Positions 54,492 to 64,000 of a stretch of 64,000 nt of DNA are shown here, one piece after another (within the stretch, counting starts at the first letter, position 1; every line of letters begins with the position of its first letter). The DNA is from Stenocarpella maydis. Its lineage: Eukaryota > Ascomycota > Sordariomycetes > Diaporthales > Diaporthaceae. The notes below the pieces were generated by a model. That model was not told the DNA's origin, did no database searches, and saw only the letters and a program-made list of their open reading frames with translations. The position numbers and the translations under genes were made by a program. The stretch covers positions 62,001 through 126,000 of the forward strand of contig NQMI01000094.1 in assembly GCA_002270565.1 (NCBI GenBank), given 5' to 3'.

Positions 54492-55644
54492 TGGTGTCCT
54501 TGTTGCTCATCTTCAGTGACTCCGTAACCACATTCTCCACAGCCCTGGCCCCACGGTACTGTTGAGGTCTAAGAAGCTCAAGAGGATCACGAAGCGGCCT
54601 GGTACGGCGATAGGCACCGATCCATTTCCTCCTGGAGTATCACAAGTGTACCTACCATGTAGTTCTCACAGGTGAACCCCAAGCAGGTTCCTCGTCGTTT
54701 ATTACCAATCACGTTTTGGTGTTTTGATGCAGGCCGCAAGCAGCCCTCGTGATAGCCTGCTCTCCCAACCGTCATTTTGTGTGCCGTAATATCTCATGCT
54801 GTCTGTGTCACTCGCCTCGCCCATCCCACCCATGATATCTGTACGTGAAATCGGAGGATAAGGGTCTGCTGTGGAAAAGAAGCGGGGGGCGCAATACATA
54901 GGGTAGATACAAGAGCCATGCTGGGTCCTTCCCCATCCCACCCTCTTTGTACATAGAGCACGTGGGCCCTTCTTTTTGATGAGGGAAGGGTGTGGCCACC
55001 TGTACGTCACAATAGGTGCTCTGGAGCCTTCGAGGCGAGTCATGTCACAACGGCTTTCTTGCTGGGCTGTGGCCTTCAGAGCTTGGTCCCGTGGTCCCGC
55101 GGGCGCACCATAGGAGAAAAATCCGGTGAGCCAATGGGGAAGCCTTATTACAGGTACGTGGTGTGATATCTCCCTGTCGGTGTCTAGCAGGCAGGTAATG
55201 GCTTGGTTTGAATAGATTTGAGATTCTTTGTGGCTTTCTTTTTCCAATCCCGAACCAGGGAGACCCCCCATCAAAAGGACCTCAGGTCACATTCCCATCC
55301 GTACCCTCATAACTCCCCGGGCCTTCCTGTATCATGTATCTATCTGATATCTGAGTAAAGAAATGGCAAGCCATAATCTAAATAGGAAACGGAAGGAGAG
55401 GGGGAAAAGTCAAGGCACGCCGCTTGACAGGTGGTGGTCGACTCTGTCATCCGTCTTTCGATCCAACCAAAAACCGAGAAGCGAAGCTGTCTATCCACCG
55501 GGGAAACGATTCTCTATGCGGTTGATTATGGCCAATGTTGTAATGGATAGTCGTCCCGAACGCCTCGCAAGTATAACCATCTATAGTAGTCCTGTTCATG
55601 ATTCGTACACCTCCTTGGACGGCAAACATCCACTTCACCTTGGC

Positions 55645-56961
55645 CTAGGAGCGATCCATGAGATCTCCACCAGCAATGCTGTTGGATGAGGAGCTCCGCC
55701 CGCTGGTGTTGAAAACCTCAGGAGCCAGTAGATCGTGCACCGCTACCTTGGGAACCTGCGGGACGGGCAACTTCCGCTGGTTCCCGTCAGGTCTGCTCAT
55801 GATGTCGGACAAAGACATGCCGGTCCTGACACCGCTGGTCGGGCCGCTCGCAGGTGGCGGGTTAGGGAACTGCTGCTCGGGCTGAGGCTCCAGGGGGGCA
55901 AGTGCAGGCGTGTGGTGTCCTAACGAGAGCTGTCGGAAAGGCGGGAGCTCGTAAGTTGCCTGGTACGAAGGACGCAGCCGTGGGGAGTGAGCTGGTGTGG
56001 CGAGTGGGGTGTGGTCCGGCGTAGGGGACAAGGAGTCATGCGAGAACGTTGGCGACGAGGGAGCAGTGGAGTTTGGCGAGTTTGGCCTTGACCTCTTGGC
56101 TTGCCTGTAGGCATGCGAGTAGTGGTCGTCGTGGTGGTCCTCCTGGGAGTTTGACCTTGACATGTGGTAGGCTGAGAGTGAGGGCAGGTTTCCACGGGAG
56201 CCGTGAGAGCTGTGGGAGTAGTAAGGGTGGTACCTCGACGAGTGGTGGCTTGCCGAGGGAGCCATCAGGTTGTCGCGCTCGACCTGGTGAGCTGCCTTTG
56301 CGAGCATGGTGATATCCATCGGACCAGCACCATGGGCGCTGCCGGCAGGTGCTCTCGCGAAGGGAGCAACGGTGTTGTGTGGCAGGACGAACTGGGAGTA
56401 TGAGTGAGGCGGGGACACGTTCGGCGAGGACAGCGACGAGGGAGGAGCCGAGCGGATGTTCTTTGGAGCCGGGGGCGGCATCATGTCGCCAGGCTGCAGG
56501 CCGCCCATCATCTGGTGCGGCTGCTGGCCCTTGTTGCCCCTCCTCGAGTTCGGGTTGCTGTGTATCCTCGAGTGCCGAGTCAACTCGTCGGACCTGGAGA
56601 ACTTCTTGCTGCAGCCGGGGAAGTTGCAAGCATGGGGCTTCTCGCCCGTGTGCGTCCTAATGTGTCTTGTCTGGTGCTCAAGACGGTGGAAGGCCTTATC
56701 GCAGAGAGGGCATTTGTAGGGCCGCGGGAGCTCGTTGCTCACCTCGGCGGGCTGGCCGGTGGGCAGGGGCCCGTTTGGCCGGAGGACAGAGACGGAGGCC
56801 ATGTCTGCGGGATCGTTGTGCTGCTGGGTGGGAGACTGCGACTGGCTGGTGCTGCCGCTGTTGGTGCCACTATTGGATTCTTGGTGTTCAGGAGCGGCGG
56901 CCGCCGAGGAATCTGGGTTCAGCAGATTTGCGAAATCTACTGCGGACTGTGACCGTTGCAT
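55645..56961 (-). CDS. creA: Carbon catabolite repressor CreA/CRE1 (C2H2 zinc finger)
   Basis: Single exon, 438 aa, from ATG 56961 ([16 protein letters not shown]) to TAG 55645. The open frame continues upstream without an ATG of family type. Two C2H2 fingers (~residues 78-132) show [20 protein letters not shown], a linker HTGEKPHAC and [18 protein letters not shown]; this is the near-invariant CreA/Mig1 pair that reads SYGGRG. A Ser/Pro/His-rich middle follows, with the [20 protein letters not shown] and [14 protein letters not shown] segments, and a C-terminal repression region ([32 protein letters not shown]). It represses genes for alternative carbon sources when glucose is present and shuttles to the nucleus. 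CreA-type sites cluster in its own upstream region, in keeping with known autoregulation. Confidence 0.97.
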   Translation of the reverse strand: MQRSQSAVDFANLLNPDSSAAAAPEHQESNSGTNSGSTSQSQSPTQQHNDPADMASVSVLRPNGPLPTGQPAEVSNELPRPYKCPLCDKAFHRLEHQTRHIRTHTGEKPHACNFPGCSKKFSRSDELTRHSRIHSNPNSRRGNKGQQPHQMMGGLQPGDMMPPPAPKNIRSAPPSSLSSPNVSPPHSYSQFVLPHNTVAPFARAPAGSAHGAGPMDITMLAKAAHQVERDNLMAPSASHHSSRYHPYYSHSSHGSRGNLPSLSAYHMSRSNSQEDHHDDHYSHAYRQAKRSRPNSPNSTAPSSPTFSHDSLSPTPDHTPLATPAHSPRLRPSYQATYELPPFRQLSLGHHTPALAPLEPQPEQQFPNPPPASGPTSGVRTGMSLSDIMSRPDGNQRKLPVPQVPKVAVHDLLAPEVFNTSGRSSSSNSIAGGDLMDRS

Positions 56962-57108
56962 GTGATCGCCCTCGTCTGGATAAACCAGGCCCAACACGCC
57001 AACCTGAATAGATAAAAAAAAGAAGAACAAGTCCTTGGGTGACTGGACGTTTCGCCTCGTCGACGATGCTGCACTTGTGGCAGCAGTGGGTTGGCGTGAT
57101 TTGTAGCA

Positions 57109-57162
57109 GTGGTGGTTGTGGTGGTTGTGGTGGTTGTGGTGGTTGTGGTGGTTGTGGTGGTT
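57109..57162. repeat. (GTGGTGGTT)6 minisatellite in the creA leader
   Basis: Six perfect 9-nt units, read as AACCACCAC in the creA sense strand, 148-201 nt upstream of the start codon, so probably in the 5' UTR. Confidence 0.9.
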
Positions 57163-57512
57163 GCAGTGACGACGAGGATGACGACGTTTGCTATTTCTCT
57201 AGGCTAGGCGCAGGCAGTCCGGTCGAATGCGGCCAGGTGTGTCGGAGAGGAGAGAATATTGGGAGAAAGTCTTGGACCCGGTTGGGGCAGGTATACTGAA
57301 GGTGGTCTGGTATGTAGTTGGAGGACTTGAACGGGTTGGGGGAGATCAGACCTGGGGAAAAGGGGGTTTTAGGGAGAAAAAAGAGGCAGCGGAGGCCTTG
57401 GGGGTGGGAGGAGGGCAGCCGAGATCTTTTTAAAAACGATCCATATGGATGCCGCCTTTTTTCCCGCCATCAGGCCTCTGGCCGGGTGGGTGCAGTGCAG
57501 TGGGTGCAGCGA

Positions 57513-57552
57513 GGGCAGGGCAGGGCAGGGCAGGGCAGGGCAGGGCAGGGCA
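57513..57552. repeat. (GGGCA)8 array upstream of creA
   Basis: Eight perfect GGGCA units (TGCCC in the creA sense strand), 552-591 nt upstream of the creA ATG. Confidence 0.9.
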
Positions 57553-57695
57553 TCGTAAAGCAGCAGCGCAAAACAGAGCAGGGCCCAGAGAGCAGTGTGT
57601 CCGCAGGACCGACTGTACCGAAGTACCTAGGTACCTACTCATGTACCTAAATACCTTTATTCTATTCCCGCCGAGCCTTCTGCTCTGCCCGCTGG

Positions 57696-57739
57696 CCCCA
57701 GTTGGCCACCCCCCTCCCCAGTGGGCTGCCATACCCCGG
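57696..57739. promoter_or_regulatory. Cluster of CreA-type sites in the creA upstream region
   Basis: CCCCAG at 57696-57701, CCCCAG at 57716-57721 and CCCCGG at 57734-57739 all fit the reverse of SYGGRG; further single sites are at 57352-57357 and 57389-57394. Three sites in 44 nt is a plausible autoregulatory cluster. Motif match only, in C-rich DNA. Confidence 0.35.
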
Positions 57740-57940
57740 TCTTTGGGGGGCACCCCTGACACATCTCCTGGGAGGGCCAGGGAGGCATTGCTTTACACTA
57801 CTACAATGTGTGGAGAGGCAGGGCGGCATCCGCACCTGGCCTGCAAGGCCATGGGCGCGGGGGTACACCTAACAATCGCCCAGACACAGACAGGGAGCCC
57901 CGGGGGGAATCCAGCCCCTCGTGCCTTTGCTCAATGCTGG

Positions 57941-57972
57941 GGTACTTTGGTACTTCGGTACCTCGGTACTCG
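57941..57972. repeat. GGTACYTY 8-nt tandem repeat (4 units)
   Basis: Four diverged units (GGTACTTT, GGTACTTC, GGTACCTC, GGTACTCG) about 1 kb upstream of creA. Confidence 0.75.
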
Positions 57973-60754
57973 TTCCCCACCCAAAATCCACACCTCCCAC
58001 ACGACGCCTGGACGGTACGTATTGGGCTGGACTGAATGTACACACTTTAACTCCGTAGTAAACCTACACTATCTGGCCCCGTACGCTACGTTCTCACACT
58101 CCCGTCTAGTGTATCGCATCAGGTTGGGTGGGTGGACAGCTCAGGGAGGGAGGAAAAGAGTGACTTGTCGTTTTCACCCCCAAAGCCTGCCACGGCTGCG
58201 ATACACTTATGACTTATCTACCAAGTCCACAAGCCACGCCATGGCACATGTACTTACTGTCAGACAGACTGTCATCCAGTAAGCCAGCCAACACCGCTGG
58301 CGGTCAACAGCTATGCAGGCAGAGACAGGTTTCTCACATAATCAGGACAACAACCTCCGCCTGGTAAACCGCACGCACGCTACCCTTCATGCAGCGGACC
58401 GCCAAGCAACAGGCAGCCAAGCACCACCACCTCTGAGCGTACAGTACTTATCCCTTGATGCGGTACTGTCACCTTGTACGGAGTACTGGGACGCTGTCCA
58501 AGTATGAATACCACCTACCGCCAAGGTACGCCATTACATGTGTACATACATGCCCCCCGATGCTGTCGGCTCAGAATCACCCCAAGAGTCGTGGGGTCCC
58601 CGCCCGGCTCAAAGGGGCCTGCTCCATGCCCACCGAGACAGTCTGTCATGGCCCTCTCCGCTAGCGGGACGCTTATCTGGTGACTTTACCTGCTCAGCCC
58701 GAGGGTCATCCTGTGCATGATGGGGGCTGCTCCGCTCGCCTCAGCTACATTATGGCAATACTCACCGGGGACCTCGCTGGATTACTGATTCCGCCCTGTC
58801 CGGCTCTCCCTCAGCTGTGGGCTTTGTTCATGCCGGATAAGCGTGTGCTGTGGGGGAGATTGGCTTCCCCGGGCATGGGAAAATCCCAAGCCACACAGGC
58901 TGGAGCAGCAACACCATTGGCACGAGCTGGACGGAGAACGCCAAATGATGCCAGATAACAACCACCCTCTTTGGCCCTCGATCAAGGGACCGGGTGACTG
59001 TCCGACGAGATGGCTTGCTCATCAGACACAGGCACCTTCGCGATGGCATCAGCACCAAGGCAGCCCCAAGACCGGAGTTTATTCGCCTCTGGCCGCTGGG
59101 ACTCGCCAGACCTGGCACGGCAATGCGTGGCGCATCTCACCCAGGCTTCGTTCGCATCGCGACAAATGCCCCGGAATTGCGAGACCCTGGGAGATTCCAA
59201 CGACTTCGGCAAGCAATGTCCAGCCAGCCCCTGGTCCTCCGTCACCGTGTGTGCACACGATGCTACTCTTCTCAGGCTTGACAATGGCCATCCGCCGTCG
59301 GCTCGGCGCAACCATAATAACAACACGAGCTAGGTTCGACCTACAACACGCGGCTAGACGGCTCAGATCAAACAGTTCGGGTAGCTGGAGTGTTTGCGGA
59401 GGGTGGCCCGTGGGGGTTCCAGAGACCGGGGAATGGGGTAAACGGGGGGTGTGTGGTCGACCGATTTCCCCAGACTGGTGACGCATTCTCTTGGCCCTCT
59501 GCCGTTGGCAGCAATTGCGTGCTTTGCGCTTCTCTGGCTCTTGATACATCTCAGCCCAGGATTTCCTGTTCATATTTGCAAGCCCAAGACGGAGCCCCTT
59601 TCGCCTCGGCGTTCAGTAACAAGCTATCCCAGCCCGTGTTATCAGGGCTGCGTAGGAACCGCCGTCAAAAGCCTAGGCCACACAGCGGCGCCCGATAGGA
59701 AGGCATCCTGGGGAACGTGGGGAGAGCTCGCGCGGTCCGAGAAATCCTCGTGGGGGGCGTGCGCCTAGGAGAGATAAGGAATCTGTCCGAGTGCGCCATG
59801 GCCCGAGGAACTGAAGGGGCCATGGCCCAACCTCGCTCAAATTTCGGCCCCGACTTGAAAGGTCTGAAGCTTGCTGAAATTCTAATGATGACAACATGAA
59901 CCAATGCCAAAAATTTGCGTGTTTGCATTCTCAGAGGCACTCACAGCCCCACTTGCAACCGTGTCGCAAGGTGACATGCTCGAACACTTCTCGAGCCCGA
60001 GGCTGCCTGCCAGCCATGATGAGGCAAACACCACGGCAGCCCGTATCGGCATGGCGAACCGAGAGGGGCGATACATGACTAGATTCCGTGTCAACTGCCC
60101 AATGATTCGCCCTATGCGTCCAGAACGGCCAGGTTGCATTTCTCGGGGGCTCTGGTGTGCCTGCACTCTTAGGAGGCTTCTGAACATGACCACAGCTGGG
60201 CGCCGACCGGCCGATGCGAAAGCGTGGCGAGACATGAGTCTAGTCCTGCAGGTCCTTGAAATTCCTTCACCTATCGCTGAAGTTTGTCGCAGTGAAAACT
60301 CCGCTGCTGAGTTCTTGAGTCTGCCTCGGCTGCCCGCTCAGAGTGTAAGAGAGATTGGGTCAATTAATGTCAATCACTTGCAACAAAGACAGGCTCGCCT
60401 TGATAAGATTCACACTGCCAATGCTCAGGCCTCCTGGGGGCGGAACTATTGATAGTGGTTGGACCCGTGCTCAGGACCTCATTGCATGCGCTGACACATG
60501 TCAGCGTCTTCTCGAGCCTTTGGCCGTTGGCCGATGGACATGCAGGGCGTGCCATCCCGAAGCTTAATCACAAGAACGCGAGTCTGCTTCGCGGTGCATG
60601 ACGTCGACAGAAATCAAGCCACTGGCCGGTATCTGCGTACCCAGGTAGCGTGTATAGGCTCAAGCAGCCAACATGTAGTTGCATGGGGATAAGGAGTGTT
60701 TGGCTCAGCATTCGGTGCTGACATGTGACGACGGCGCGGAAGCTCGACACACAC

Positions 60755-60782
60755 AAAAAAAAAAAGAGAGAGAGAGAGAGAG
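60755..60782 (+). repeat. A11 followed by (GA)n microsatellite
   Basis: Poly-A run directly joined to about eight GA units and then GACAGACAGAGAG; simple purine repeat in non-coding DNA. Confidence 0.85.
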
Positions 60783-63700
60783 ACAGACAGAGAGTGCGAA
60801 GCTCCCACCTCTGACTCTTCCCCAGGAGCTTGCACCTGGTCTAGGGCTGCCAAGCTGCAGGCGCTGGCCCTTGAAACCAGCGCAGATAATCCAGTCAACG
60901 AGGGGCGGAGTGCCTGAATAGGAAGGCCGACCCAGGCGCACCTCAGGCCTCTTGTGCTACGAATATAGCAACACTTTGTCCAAAATCCAAACCCCGCCAG
61001 CCTTGCGCACAAAGTGCCGCCTTGGCATTGTAATGGTGATCCCATCAGGGCGATGATTGCATCTTTGACAACACGTCTGGACTACGAGTCAGTCGAAACA
61101 GGTGCTTGTTCTGGATCGCATCCGAGAGTCGTGAGATTCCTGCAGTGGCCGCACGCCTCCAGGCCTCGCAGGTCTCTCTCTACGAAGTCTCCTCGCAGGT
61201 CCCACGAGCTCGCAAGGGGTGAGGCTACGTCAACGGTCCGCCTCCATCGTGTGCCCCAGCCTGCCCAGGTTGGCAGGGACGTCAAAAACTCTGCTCGAGG
61301 ACTCGGTATTTCTCGGGGAATTTCTCACATACAGCCGTGATCTGGCAGCTGCCTCATCAACCAGCCTTCCATGCCAAACCGGGCAGACGGGCGACGTCCG
61401 ACGATGGAAGCCCCTGCGGTGGTGATCCATCGTGGGCCGCTACGCAGTGCAGAGAGAGGATGGGCTGCTGTCAATCGCGAGGTCTCGACCAAGGCCCTGC
61501 TGGGTTTGCCAGCCTGGCAGAGCCTGGCAGAGAAGGGCCGTTTATTTCCCCGGTTGCTCCAGCACAGCAGCAGCACAGCAGCAGAGCACGAACATGGGCG
61601 CGACCTCTTTGTCGTCGCTCTGCTTTCCCCAGTTTTTTCGCCCCACCACGCTCGCGATCCGAGACTGCCCGAGGGCCCTTGGGGGCCGAATCTACACTAC
61701 TAACACTCCCCTCCTCGGCCCTTCCCAGGACGATTGCCTCGTCGCAATCTCGCCTACGCAAAACATCTCAATACTGGCCCTCGCACGAGCTCCAGACTTG
61801 AGGGGAAAATCACATGCCAGCACCGACTTTTTACCCCTTGGGCCAGGGAGCTCACCAAGTCGGGACAGCCCCGGCCCTTTCAGAAGCGCAGCGGCTGCAG
61901 GCTTCCATTGGCCCGAATGGGCCGAATTCGAGAATGGAACGTCAGGGTCTATCGTCCTACACCCCGGCGAATGAACGGCCATTTCGGCGCAGGTATCTCC
62001 GTACACACACATCCTCTCGCCCGCCCGCATGCTGTCCCTTGCAGCATGTCCTCAAACGTGTTCCTGGGCGGCCTGCCGAGCTGGCCAAGCCACCAGATCT
62101 GGGGACGTAGCTCGATGTTGGCTTCCGGATCGAGCTGCCTGTGTCTGAAGGAACAATCGATATCGCATCCCTGGGCCTTGGGGTTTCTCCCAACCGGTTC
62201 CACCCGCGCCAACCCATTGATTCGGAACTTGGGCGAAACGAGCCGCAGGTCTTGACCTACCCGCTAGGGGTTTCGGTCGGATCTTCTGGTGCCTCCAGGA
62301 AAGCATTAAGGGTCTGATCATGTGTTATTTGTGTTCCATGGATGAGCCAAAAGCCGCACAAATCAACCATAGGCAAGCTACGGTGTCCCTCGGCGAGCTC
62401 GCATATCTGCTGCCATGCCCACCAAAACCCTCAAGGGTTCATTCCGCGGGCAGGCTTGCCAGCTTCGTCAGCGTGCCGAGGATACCATTCGTGATTTGCT
62501 GCTCGCTTCTCAACAGCACTTCTGTCCCCTGCCCTGGGCGCCCAGGGCAGGACCCAATGGGTAGCAGCCGTGAGCGCCCGCAACCCGCACCCTTCCTCGA
62601 GGCTTGTGGCTTCGGATTCCTTCCGATGGGCCATGAGGTGTTCGGCAGTAAAAGCTTCCCAAAGACGACCTGGGAAGGACGATGATGAGGACAACGGCAG
62701 CGACAACGACAATGATCAACGTGCGACGTGGCCGTATCCTTATCACTCCTCAGCCTCGGACCAAGTCACAATTCGGTGTCTAGATAGCAGGACAGTGACG
62801 ATGGCGCATAAGTTGCGCTTGCCCGGCATATCTGAGGCCGTACCCCGAAATCTTTTGGCCCATGTCAGTCCGATTGGGATCTCTATCCCTGGAATGACAA
62901 CATGTTGTGGCCTCCCACTGTCGGCCGCGAGTCCGCCTAGATTCTTCCACCTTCCTTCCTCTTTAGGCCAGGCTTTCCCTTATCTGTGCCGAAGTGCACG
63001 CTATTCTGGGAAAAGCCCGGGATCAGCCTTTACTTGTACTACACTACTATACGGACCGTCTCGAATCTCCTGATTTGAGGCTTTGCGACCCCAGATTCTG
63101 CCCGGGGTCGATCATCAGGGGGCTCCAACCTGCGGGGTGGGAATGTTACATCCCCCAGCCAGGGTCGCTGATAGCGGAATTACACAGGTCCACCGGAATG
63201 TCTTCATCGCCTGTCTGTCGTATCAAAGGGGCTCCTCGCCCTGCCAGGGGCCGGAGCCTCTGCTGAGTGGCTTCTCTAGGCGGCACCAAATGAGGGTGGC
63301 TTACAGGCTCACCACGCAAAAATGTTGGCCGCCAGCTGTCAGCTGACGAGACGATAGTGTGTAGTGCGATGGACAAATTTTCCGAGCGCCGCAAGGTTGG
63401 TTCGAGATGATCAGGGTCCCTGAGGACAACGACCTCACCAGCGATGGCGAGTCTGGTCTGAGCAAGGGGGCCCTCCAAGACACCCCACGACCCACGCACC
63501 GCCTTGACCTCGCAATCTCGCTGCAGCTGTCCGTCTACTCCGTAGTCTCTGAAACCCCGTACCCTCTTCCGTCGGCAAACGACGCGGCTGTGGGGGGGGG
63601 GGGAAACCCCATCGTTCGTTGGGAAATTTGGATGCTACGACGAGGCGGACGGACGAGCAACACAGTGCGTGGGCAGTGTGGCTCCCTTTCTCCAGACATG

Positions 63701-64000
63701 CGCTGGGGTGGGCGTGCGTGGTGACTCAGGCGAGACAAGGAGGTCTTTCTTCGGAACACTATTGGAATGATGCCGGAGGACCAGAGGTGTGAAATGCAGA
63801 TGGCACGGCACCCCTCACCGTCCCCACCGACTTGAAGCTTGCATTGTAGAGTAGTGTGGCGTGGTGTGGATGTCCCCGACTGCGCCGGTGGATTGTCTGG
63901 GCCAAGGGAAAATCTGCAGAAATAAACAAACTGGCTTCTACATCACATGATGTGCCGGCACCTGTCCTTGCATGAAACCCAGCGAAGTACACTACACTAC

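Larger units (their letters stand above)
46470..55644. other. 9.2-kb gene desert downstream of creA
   Basis: Open frames up to 329 codons (for example 52766-53755 +, 51387-52088 -) are Pro/Arg/Gly-rich, lack any motif and overlap others in every frame, as expected for GC-rich non-coding DNA. It contains the second copy of the dispersed repeat (49448-49502), a 16-bp palindrome (50486-50501), poly-G runs (51418-51427, 53928-53937), a GGGGCT array and a CT microsatellite. It includes the promoter of the BTB-bromodomain gene (46470 to about 47100) and the creA 3' UTR. Non-coding RNAs cannot be excluded. Confidence 0.6.
56962..64000. other. 7-kb non-coding region upstream of creA
   Basis: No supported gene up to the window end. 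Open frames (58843-59481 +, 61432-61974 + and similar) overlap others in opposite frames and have no motifs. It contains GTGGTGGTT, GGGCA and GGTACYTY arrays, CreA-type site clusters (57696-57739), an A11(GA)n tract (60755-60782) and a 12-G run at 63592-63603. The first ~1-2 kb is the probable creA promoter and long 5' leader; a non-coding transcript further out cannot be ruled out. Confidence 0.6.

Noticed and set aside
46470..64000. A hidden biosynthetic cluster or defence locus in the creA deserts
   Set aside because: No ketosynthase, adenylation, P450, HET, NLR or transposase motif was seen in any frame.

Overview
The window looks like nuclear DNA of a filamentous ascomycete (Pezizomycotina, most likely a Sordariomycete). 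Genes sit on both strands with no operons and carry short spliceosomal introns (about 50-170 nt, GTRNGY...YAG). The set includes CreA/CRE1, a LYC1-type lysine acetyltransferase, MTR10, a family-2 heme-thiolate peroxidase and a GPI-anchored Cys/Ser-rich wall protein. No tRNA, rRNA, CRISPR array or intact transposon was found. All gene models were made by hand from splice signals, reading-frame continuity and recalled family motifs; nothing was searched against a database.

Layout. 0-9.4 kb holds a 3'-truncated DUF7102-like protein, a LYC1-like acetyltransferase, the CCT1 chaperonin subunit and a six-exon sugar transporter, all on the minus strand. 9.4-16.2 kb holds an unresolved, probably frameshifted ORF, a zinc-free MDR oxidoreductase and a DAG/sphingosine-kinase-like protein, all on the plus strand. 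16.2-25 kb is a minus-strand accessory block: an ABC-F ATPase with two 1-nt frameshifts, an intact chloroperoxidase-like enzyme, a shattered RWD-domain gene and a FAD-linked oxidase with several frame breaks.

25.8-46.5 kb is a dense housekeeping block: a large OPT oligopeptide transporter, 5-formyl-THF cyclo-ligase, SmE, the MTR10/transportin-SR karyopherin, the TRM1 tRNA methyltransferase (possible mitochondrial-form upstream start), a cupin-like unknown protein, a GPI-anchored wall protein and a BTB-bromodomain fusion. 46.5-64 kb is nearly gene-free. Its only convincing gene is the carbon catabolite repressor creA/cre1, flanked by about 9 kb and 7 kb of non-coding DNA rich in microsatellites, G-runs and short dispersed motifs.

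Functional themes. Carbon control (CreA and a sugar transporter with CreA-type sites upstream), translation and RNA biology (TRM1, SmE, ABC-F, MTR10) and protein folding (CCT1) make up the conserved part. Frame breaks cluster at 16.9-24.8 kb, while more than 10 kb of coding sequence elsewhere is clean. That contrast is the most notable pattern here: it reflects either local pseudogenisation or local low-quality sequence. I did not find a convincing novel defence or biosynthetic system.
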